Assembly (NCBI GenBank): GCA_964554265.1
Contig: CAZKOB010000059.1
Span: 1 to 20,526, forward strand
Source of the DNA: RGIG8745 sp964554265
GTDB taxonomy: Bacteria; Bacteroidota; Bacteroidia; Bacteroidales; Bacteroidaceae
Reading direction: 5' to 3'
Length of the DNA stretch: 20,526 bases
Shown here: positions 14,951 through 20,526 of the stretch, piece after piece
Numbering within the stretch: the stretch's first letter is position 1
Layout of the letters: each line of letters opens with the position of its first letter
Notes under the pieces: model-generated
The model's input: the letters and a program-made list of their open reading frames with translations, nothing else
What the model was told of the DNA's origin: nothing
Database searches by the model: none
Program-made: the position numbers and the translations under genes

Positions 14951-15253
14951 GTTCACCTTGAAAATAAATTTCGTTCACCTTGAAAGTTTTTTTACAAGGC
15001 ACTTTAAAACCATTTTCAAGGTGAACGAAATTTATTTCCGGCGTACTCTTTTTTCAGAAGAAGCATGTGCAAATGTGAATTAATGTATCTTTTCAGAGCG
15101 CGAATTGTATTATTTTTACATTTGAAGTTCAAGGCCTGAAAACGGCCTTAGAATCGCACAAATGGAAATTTGGTCGGGTTCGGCCGATTTTATGCGATTC
15201 TGCGAAGCCCGGATTTTAACATTTCAGATTGTCAAAAAAACGCATAATTCATT
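14951..15253 (+). repeat. Repeat family B, copy 1
   Basis: About 300 bp that recur in opposite orientation at 20227-20526. The copy begins with GTTCACCTTGAAA repeated directly (14951, 14974) and inverted (15015-15027). This gives a hairpin with 24-bp perfect arms at 14962-14985 and 15014-15037. It continues through a segment with GAATCGCA/TGCGATTC pairing (15151-15158 and 15193-15200) and ends with ACATTTCAGATTGTCA. A short reading frame at 15127-15219 is conserved with the other copy. Confidence 0.75.
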
Positions 15254-15307
15254 ACAAACAGATGCGATGAGAACTCTTTTTGTGATACAATGACAAATTC
15301 AAAATAC

Positions 15308-15362
15308 AAAAACTTACAAGATTACCCACTTTTGGGACTTTCTTGAACCGAACTCGCGTAAT
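15308..15362 (+). repeat. Repeat family A, copy 2
   Basis: AAAAACTTACAAGATTACCC followed by GGACTTTCTTGAACCGAACT and CGCGTAAT. It matches copy 1 in inverted orientation and copy 3 (20007-20041) in direct orientation. Copies 2 and 3 therefore flank the ABC-F and metallopeptidase genes as direct repeats. Confidence 0.7.
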
Positions 15363-15493
15363 CGATTGTATGCACATGGTTTATATGTAAATATATATAA
15401 TAGTTGAGGTGGATTTTACTTTTTAGAGGAAAGGAACGCAAAAAATGATATAAACTAAAATTCAACATCTACTTATTATTATCGGAAAATATG

Positions 15494-15501
15494 TAACTTT
15501 G
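15494..15501 (+). promoter_or_regulatory. -7 promoter element of the ABC-F gene
   Basis: TAACTTTG matches TAnnTTTG exactly. No clear TTTG is present at the usual distance upstream, so the promoter is only partly supported. It implies a leader of about 150 nt. Confidence 0.45.
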
Positions 15502-15529
15502 CAATGTTTTCAGTACTCGGATTTCAAGC

Positions 15530-15559
15530 ATGGCCGGAATTTGTCTCAAAACGAAATAA
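15530..15559 (+). CDS. Possible 9-codon leader peptide upstream of the ABC-F gene
   Basis: ATG at 15530 opens MAGICLKTK then TAA, about 22 nt after the predicted transcription start. Leader peptides control some ABC-F resistance genes by attenuation, which is why it is listed. There is no other evidence that it is translated. Confidence 0.25.
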   Translation: MAGICLKTK

Positions 15560-15616
15560 CGGAAGCATAGGACAGGAAAACAAATAACGGACAAACAGTC
15601 TTGTCGTGTAAAACAA

Positions 15617-15679
15617 ATGGAAGAGCAGAGCAGGATGATGTTCAGCTTGAATAAACTTGATAGCAGTGGTATCTATTAA
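15617..15679 (+). CDS. Possible 20-codon leader ORF overlapping the ABC-F start
   Basis: ATG at 15617 opens MEEQSRMMFSLNKLDSSGIY and stops at TAA 15677-15679. It overlaps both candidate ABC-F starts in another frame. This would allow translational coupling to a start codon that is not ATG. It may equally be chance. Confidence 0.3.
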   Translation: MEEQSRMMFSLNKLDSSGIY

Positions 15680-17642
15680 TAACTTGAAAGTGGAGTTCAG
15701 CACTGTACCGTTGTTCTCCAATGTGAACTTTGTAATCAACCCGAAGGACAGGATCGCGCTTGTCGGAAAGAACGGAGCCGGAAAATCCACTTTGTTGAAA
15801 ATCATTGCGGGACAGCAGATGCCAACAGAAGGGAATGTGTCTAAGCCTAAAGAAGTTACGGTAGGATACCTTCCCCAGATAATGGTGCTGAGCGATGAGC
15901 GTACCGTCATGGAAGAGGCGGAAACGGCTTTTGCGCATATCAGTGAAATGCAGGAGTCTATCAGATGCATGAATGACGAACTGTCCAAAAGGACGGACTA
16001 TGAGTCGGAGGAATATATGCGGCTGGTAGAGAGATTCACCAGAGAAAACGACCGTTTCACCATGATGGGCGGCCGGAATTATCATGCGGAACTGGAGCGG
16101 ACTTTGATTGGTCTTGGCTTTCGCAGAGAAGATTTCCGGCGTCCGACAAGCGAGTTTTCGGGAGGCTGGCGAATGAGGATTGAGCTTGCCAAGCTGCTTT
16201 TGCAGAAGCCTGACCTGCTGCTGCTTGACGAGCCGACCAACCATCTTGACATCGGTTCTATCCAGTGGTTGGAGACATTTCTTGCCACAAGGGCCAATGC
16301 TGTTGTACTTGTAAGCCACGACCGCACATTCATCAACAATGTGACCAACCGTACAATCGAAATATCTTGCGGACATATCAATGACTACAGGGTGAAGTAT
16401 GACGAATATGTGAAGCTGCGTGATGAACGACGGGAACAGCAGTTGCGTGCATATGAAAACCAGCAAAAGGAGATTGCTGATACACAAGCATTTATAGATC
16501 GCTTCCGCTATAAGCCTTCCAAGTCGAATCAAGTGCAGAGCAGAATAAAGCAGCTGGAGAAGATGGTGCCTGTGGAAATAGATGAGACAGATACAGCAAA
16601 ACTGCGTTTGAAATTTCCTCCATGTCTGAGAAGCGGAGATTATCCTGTCATTTGCGACGAAGTAGGCAAGACCTACGGAGTCCATACCGTCTTCTCCGGT
16701 GTGAATCTGACGATTAAGCGTGGTGAGAAGGTTGCTTTTGTCGGGAACAACGGAGAAGGGAAATCTACTCTTGTCAAGTGCATCATGGGAGAGATACCTT
16801 TCGACGGTACTTTGAAAATCGGGCATAATGTACAAATTGGATATTTTGCTCAAAATCAGGCTCAGTTGCTCGACGGAGAAATTACCGTGTTCGATACCAT
16901 CGATAGAGTGGCGAAAGGCGACATGCGATTGAAAATATGTGACTTGCTCGGAGCCTTCATGTTTGGAGGAGAAGCGTCCGAAAAATATGTGAAAGTGCTC
17001 TCTGGAGGAGAAAAGAGCAGGTTGGCAATGATACGTCTGCTGCTTGAGCCTGTGAATCTGCTGATTCTCGACGAGCCGACCAACCATCTCGATATGCGAT
17101 CAAAGGATGTGCTGAAGAATGCTGTGCGCGATTTCGACGGTACAGTGATAGTGGTCAGCCACGACCGCGATTTTCTTGACGGTCTTGTATCGAGGGTGTA
17201 TGAGTTTGGTGGCGGAAAAGTACGTGAATATATAGGAGGCATCTATGACTTTCTTGAGAAAAAACGTATGGAGAATGAAGGCATGACCGGGCTTGACGGC
17301 GACACGAATCATAGGGTGCAGCCTGTTGCACGGACGGACAACAAGCAGCAGGATAAATTATCGGCAGCTGCGGAGAGTGTGGTTTCCTCCGGTCGGATGT
17401 CATACGAAGAACAGAAAGAACTGAACCGTCGTATACGCAAGGCGGAAAAGGCTGTCAAGGAATGTGAGGAGTGTATCGAGCGGCTTGAAAAAGAGATGGC
17501 GGACATTGAAACGGTAATGGCTACTCCGGAAGGTGCTGCCGATATGCAGCTCATTGAACGGTATGCGGAGCTGAAGAAGAAGCTTGATTCTGCTGTCGAA
17601 GAATGGGAGTCGGCTTCTATGGAACTCGACGAAATCAGATAG
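15657..17642 (+). CDS. ABC-F family ATPase (translation factor type)
   Basis: Soluble protein with two ABC ATPase domains and no membrane segment, of the ribosome-binding ABC-F class. Numbering is from the TTG at 15657. The first domain has Walker A GKNGAGKST (37-45), signature FSGGWRMR (167-174) and Walker B LLLLDEPTNHLD. The linker at about 245-320 is charged and helical, the P-site tRNA interaction region. The second domain has GNNGEGKST (363-371), VLSGGEKSR (447-455) and LLILDEPTNHLD. A coiled-coil tail occupies about 580-655, as in Uup-like members. A stop lies in frame at 15648-15650 and no ATG follows, so translation begins at TTG 15657 or, better by family alignment, GTG 15666 (VVSINNLKVEF). 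Whether it protects against antibiotics or aids general translation cannot be read from sequence. Confidence 0.92.
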   Translation: MIAVVSINNLKVEFSTVPLFSNVNFVINPKDRIALVGKNGAGKSTLLKIIAGQQMPTEGNVSKPKEVTVGYLPQIMVLSDERTVMEEAETAFAHISEMQESIRCMNDELSKRTDYESEEYMRLVERFTRENDRFTMMGGRNYHAELERTLIGLGFRREDFRRPTSEFSGGWRMRIELAKLLLQKPDLLLLDEPTNHLDIGSIQWLETFLATRANAVVLVSHDRTFINNVTNRTIEISCGHINDYRVKYDEYVKLRDERREQQLRAYENQQKEIADTQAFIDRFRYKPSKSNQVQSRIKQLEKMVPVEIDETDTAKLRLKFPPCLRSGDYPVICDEVGKTYGVHTVFSGVNLTIKRGEKVAFVGNNGEGKSTLVKCIMGEIPFDGTLKIGHNVQIGYFAQNQAQLLDGEITVFDTIDRVAKGDMRLKICDLLGAFMFGGEASEKYVKVLSGGEKSRLAMIRLLLEPVNLLILDEPTNHLDMRSKDVLKNAVRDFDGTVIVVSHDRDFLDGLVSRVYEFGGGKVREYIGGIYDFLEKKRMENEGMTGLDGDTNHRVQPVARTDNKQQDKLSAAAESVVSSGRMSYEEQKELNRRIRKAEKAVKECEECIERLEKEMADIETVMATPEGAADMQLIERYAELKKKLDSAVEEWESASMELDEIR

Positions 17643-17747
17643 TCATCTTCCCCCCTTGAGAATGCAGCCTCTGACAGAAGATGAGGAGGAAATGGCATGC
17701 CCGCAAACTTTCAAATAATGATGTGTGCGGTTGTAGCAAATAAATGC

Positions 17748-17755
17748 TACCTTTG
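17748..17755 (+). promoter_or_regulatory. -7 promoter element of the M13 peptidase gene
   Basis: TACCTTTG matches TAnnTTTG. The nearest TTG-like sequence upstream (17731-17734) is closer than usual. The leader would be about 45 nt. The peptidase is therefore probably transcribed separately from the ABC-F gene, with 163 bp between them. Confidence 0.5.
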
Positions 17756-17805
17756 CACAGCAATATCTCAGGAATCTTCTAAGCTATATAATCAACAAAA
17801 TAAAA

Positions 17806-19833
17806 ATGAAGCTAAAACATTTATTTCCCATTTTTGCTATGGCAATTACAGGAACAGCCTTTGCGCAGGAAACCGGCATCGGCATCAAATTAGAAAACAT
17901 GAACCGGGATGTAGCTCCCGGTGTCGACTTTTATCAGTATGCATGTGGGGGTTGGATCAAGAACAATCCGCTCAAGCCTGAATATTCACGTTATGGTAGT
18001 TTTGACGCCGTTGGCGAGAACAACCGGGAGCAGATAAAGACGCTTATCGACGAACTTGCAAAGACGAAGCATCCGAAAGGAACGGTTGCACAGAAGATAG
18101 GCGACGTGTATGCTATGATGATGGACTCTGTGCGTCAGAACAAGGAAGGCTATAAACCTATTCTTGCTGACATGAAGCGGATTGCCAAGATAAAGAAGCG
18201 CGAAGAAATCATGCAGGCAATGGCAGAATACGGAGTGAAAGGTTGTGGACAGATATTCGGAGCGTATATTGGCGCAGACATGATGGACAGCAAGAAGAAT
18301 CTTCTTGAGGTTTGTCAGAGCGGTCTTTCACTCGGGCAGAAGGATTATTATCTCAATGATGATGAAGCCACTGTGAAGATCAGGGAAGCATTCAAGGAGC
18401 ATATTGTAAAAATGTTTATGCTTATAGGAGACAAGGAAAAAGTTGCCTCCAGAAAGATGCAGTCTGTCATGGATATAGAAACACGCATGGCGAAAGCGTC
18501 GAAGAGCCGTGTGGAGCTTCGCGATCCGGCATCGAACTATCACAAAATGCTGTATACTGATTTCAAGAATGAATATACGGGGTTTGACTGGGACAAATAT
18601 TGGAGCATAAATTACATCGATGATTTGAAAGAGCTTAGTGTGGCTCAACCAGAAGCTTTGAAAGAAGCTATCGCCATACTTAATGAGACACCTGTAGAGC
18701 AGCTGAAGGACTGGTTGCAGTGGAACTTGCTTGACGCGAATGCCGGTGTGCTTGGTGATGATATATACATGCAGAATTTTGATTTCTACAGCCGTACGAT
18801 GTTGGGCAAAAAGGAACCGCAGGCACGCTGGAAACGCTCAGTAAGCACTGTCAACGGAATACTTGGAGAGGCCGTAGGCGAAATGTATGTTGAAAAATAC
18901 TTCCCGGCAGAAAACAAGGCTCGCATGGAACAACTTGTCAGAAACTTGCAGACTGCGCTCTCAGAGCGTATTGACGCTCAGGAATGGATGAGCGACAGTA
19001 CGAAGATGCGCGCAAAAGACAAGCTTGCCGCATTCTATGTGAAGATTGGCTATCCGAACAAATGGAAGGACTACAGTTCGCTGGATATCGACCCTGCAAA
19101 GACGCTGTATGAGACAATGCAGAATGTCAATGTATGGGCAAACAAGCAAGAGGTCGAGCGCAAATATAATAAGCCTGTGGATATGGAAGAATGGTTCATG
19201 ACTCCGCAGACTGTAAATGCATATTATAATCCGACAACGAATGAGATTTGTTTCCCTGCAGGAATCCTGCAATATCCGTTCTTTGACATGAGTGCTGACG
19301 ATGCATTCAACTATGGAGCGATAGGCGTTGTGATAGGTCATGAAATGACACACGGATTTGATGATCAGGGCCGCCAGTTCGACAAGGACGGTAATTTCAG
19401 TGACTGGTGGGCACAGGGAGATGGAGACAAATTCAAGGCTCGTGCGCAGGTGATGTCTGATTTCTTTGACAATATAAAGGTTCTGCCGGATCTCAATGGA
19501 AACGGAAAACTCACATTGGGTGAGAATCTTGCAGACCATGGAGGATTGATGGTGGCATATACTGCTTTTAAGAATGCGACTAAGGATAATCCTCTCCCTA
19601 TTGTAGACAATCTTACTCCTGATCAGCGCTTCTTTCTTGCGTATGCGAGCGTATGGGCACAGAACATTACAGAGGAGAGCATCAGAAGTCTGACCAAGAG
19701 CGATCCTCACTCTCTTGGTGAATGGCGAGTGAATGGGGCTTTGCCACATATTGACGCGTGGTATGAAGCTTTCGGTATCGGTGCAGACAGTCCGTTGTAT
19801 ATTCCTAAGGACAAACGTGTGACAATATGGTGA
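17806..19833 (+). CDS. pepO: M13 (neprilysin-like) zinc metallopeptidase
   Basis: Oligopeptide-degrading zinc endopeptidase of family M13, exported. The signal peptide spans residues 1-20 (cleavage at AFA-Q). The N-terminal M13 domain begins at VAPGVDFYQYACGGW (36-50). NAYYNP (471-476) is the conserved substrate-binding strand. The zinc site is HEMTH at 512-516, with third ligand E573 and D577 in GENLADHGG. RVNGALPH (641-648) is the usual late motif. The protein ends TIW, close to the C-terminal tryptophan typical of the family. At 675 residues it is full-length. The N-terminus has no lipobox, so a periplasmic or secreted location is likely. Confidence 0.95.
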   Translation: MKLKHLFPIFAMAITGTAFAQETGIGIKLENMNRDVAPGVDFYQYACGGWIKNNPLKPEYSRYGSFDAVGENNREQIKTLIDELAKTKHPKGTVAQKIGDVYAMMMDSVRQNKEGYKPILADMKRIAKIKKREEIMQAMAEYGVKGCGQIFGAYIGADMMDSKKNLLEVCQSGLSLGQKDYYLNDDEATVKIREAFKEHIVKMFMLIGDKEKVASRKMQSVMDIETRMAKASKSRVELRDPASNYHKMLYTDFKNEYTGFDWDKYWSINYIDDLKELSVAQPEALKEAIAILNETPVEQLKDWLQWNLLDANAGVLGDDIYMQNFDFYSRTMLGKKEPQARWKRSVSTVNGILGEAVGEMYVEKYFPAENKARMEQLVRNLQTALSERIDAQEWMSDSTKMRAKDKLAAFYVKIGYPNKWKDYSSLDIDPAKTLYETMQNVNVWANKQEVERKYNKPVDMEEWFMTPQTVNAYYNPTTNEICFPAGILQYPFFDMSADDAFNYGAIGVVIGHEMTHGFDDQGRQFDKDGNFSDWWAQGDGDKFKARAQVMSDFFDNIKVLPDLNGNGKLTLGENLADHGGLMVAYTAFKNATKDNPLPIVDNLTPDQRFFLAYASVWAQNITEESIRSLTKSDPHSLGEWRVNGALPHIDAWYEAFGIGADSPLYIPKDKRVTIW

Positions 19834-19932
19834 TGTGATGAAACTCATAAGAATATGGAGGCGATTCGATTTATGGAAGTCAAAGGTGTAAATTGAAGTC
19901 GCTCCCCATCCATATTAGTAAAAAACAGCAAG

Positions 19933-19985
19933 GAGCCATATCCAACTTTGTTTTAGAGTTGCGGTATGGCTCTTTGGCGTTTTTG
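19933..19985 (+). terminator. Terminator of the M13 peptidase gene
   Basis: GAGCCATA and CAACT (19933-19947) pair with AGTTG and TATGGCTC (19957-19972) around a 9-nt loop, with a small internal bulge. TTTGGCGTTTTT follows. Confidence 0.7.
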
Positions 19986-20006
19986 GGGAAGCTGGTGCCT
20001 GCATAA

Positions 20007-20041
20007 TTTTACAGGACTTTCTTAAACCGAACTCGTGTAAT
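20007..20041 (+). repeat. Repeat family A, copy 3 (short)
   Basis: TTTTACAGGACTTTCTTAAA then CCGAACTCGTGTAAT. It matches the end part of copies 1 and 2. The TTTTACAGG start is shared with copy 1 rather than copy 2. It lies 22 bp past the peptidase terminator. Confidence 0.65.
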
Positions 20042-20045
20042 AAAA

Positions 20046-20087
20046 ATGGCATATGAAGTGTTAGGAGCAAGCATCTTCATACGCCAT
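20046..20087. repeat. Stem-loop resembling the one inside the left-edge element
   Basis: Arms 20046-20058 and 20075-20087 form 13 bp with one mismatch. The core GGCATAT/ATACGCC and the position of the A/C mismatch are the same as in the stem at 133-173. A weakly T-rich stretch follows, so a minor terminator role is possible. Confidence 0.45.
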
Positions 20088-20226
20088 CTTATATTTCTGT
20101 TGATTTTTAAGTGACGAAGTCGGGTGCAGATATATACTTTGTCTACCGGTCCGGCTGTCACGCCACAACAAGGCCGGCGTCCTCATAAACCGGCTTGATT
20201 ATCTCCACACTCACACCATCTGCCTT

Positions 20227-20526
20227 GTCATAAATTACGGGCTTTTTCTGACAATCTGAAATGTTAAAATCAAGGCCTCGCAGAATCGCATAAAATCGTC
20301 CGGACCTTGCCGAAGTTCCATCTGTGCGATTCTAAGACTGTTTTTAAGCCTTGAACCATAAATAAAAAAATAATATAATTTACGCCAAGAAAAGATACAT
20401 TAATTCACATTTCCGCGTGTCTCGCCTGAAAGAAGAGTACACGGAACCTGAAATTTCAAGGTGAACAAAACTTTTTTAAAAGGCACTTTAAAAACATTTT
20501 CAAGGTGAACGAAATTTATTTTCAAG
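20227..20526 (-). repeat. Repeat family B, copy 2 (truncated by the window end)
   Basis: Read on the minus strand it follows 14957-15250 closely. Shared blocks include TGTGAATTAATGTATCTTTT, CTTAGAATCGCAC, GATTTTATGCGATTCTGCGA and TTTTAACATTTCAGATTGTC. The segment around GGCACTTTAAAA, next to the GTTCACCTTGAAA repeats, is in the opposite orientation relative to the rest when compared with copy 1. The copy runs off the window. Confidence 0.7.
20270..20359 (-). CDS. Possible 29-residue ORF inside repeat family B
   Basis: ATG at 20359 opens MVQGLKTVLESHRWNFGKVR and ends ILCDSARP-stop. The same frame in the other copy (15127-15219) differs at 12 codons: six synonymous, three Lys/Arg swaps and three other changes. 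That copy lacks the ATG. The pattern hints at past coding constraint, but no family is recognised. Confidence 0.25.
   Translation of the reverse strand: MVQGLKTVLESHRWNFGKVRTILCDSARP

Noticed and set aside
15642..17087. A 481-codon minus-strand frame opposite the ABC-F gene
   Set aside because: The plus strand holds complete Walker and signature motifs of both ABC domains. The antisense frame is a by-product of its codon use.
18961..19848. A 295-codon minus-strand frame opposite the metallopeptidase
   Set aside because: It covers the HEMTH zinc-site region in antisense and shows no domain of its own.
1..20526. tRNA or rRNA genes
   Set aside because: No cloverleaf or conserved rRNA stretch was seen by eye on either strand. 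The GGTTCAAG at 14461 belongs to a dispersed repeat end.

Overview
This window looks like chromosomal DNA of a member of the Bacteroidales, most likely Prevotellaceae or a close relative. The evidence is promoter-like sites of the Bacteroidetes form TTTG-N(18-25)-TAnnTTTG, a 29-residue basic protein of a type common in that phylum next to HU and RNase G, a DUF3332 lipoprotein, a TonB-receptor-like outer membrane barrel, and AT-rich spacers. The assignment rests on gene type and promoter form, not on a database search.

Layout. (1) Positions 1-240 hold a small element with terminal inverted repeats beside a possible gene fragment. (2) Positions 331-4663 are a housekeeping block on the minus strand. 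HU and the small basic protein come first, then a terminator-like hairpin, then RNase G/E. Separately, a GH73 glucosaminidase with LysM-like repeats lies upstream of a DUF3332 lipoprotein. (3) Positions 4664-6564 are a gene-poor spacer with a frameshifted transposase remnant, inverted repeats and a hairpin plus direct-repeat cluster. (4) Positions 6565-8637 are a compact plus-strand operon with its own good promoter. It encodes an ABC-type AAA ATPase and a small protein with a PD-(D/E)XK nuclease signature. It sits alone in non-coding DNA and is the best candidate for an undescribed defence-like system. Its downstream spacer contains a perfect 36-bp palindrome. (5) Positions 9170-14435 are a minus-strand operon: BlaI-type repressor, BlaR1-like M56 membrane protease, outer membrane barrel. 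Two perfect dyads lie in and next to its promoter. The BlaR1-like protein has no penicillin-binding sensor; its C-terminus looks like two beta-rich, lipocalin-like units. (6) Positions 14436-15480 are a spacer of dispersed repeats. (7) Positions 15494-19985 hold an ABC-F ATPase with a non-ATG start behind short leader ORFs, then an M13 metallopeptidase and a terminator. (8) Positions 20007-20526 hold further copies of the repeats, one of them an inverted partner of the copy near 15 kb.

How the genes work together. The two-gene ATPase/nuclease operon and the blaI-blaR-barrel operon are the clear functional units. In the first, nucleotide-dependent sensing would control a nuclease. In the second, a membrane protease would relieve repression of its own operon and so of the outer-membrane protein. 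The remaining genes are ordinary: RNA processing, nucleoid structure, cell-wall turnover, translation and peptide degradation. The spacers carry two repeat families. Family A has a shared end sequence near 6.5, 14.45, 15.35 and 20.03 kb. Family B is a module of about 300 bp near 15.1 and 20.4 kb.
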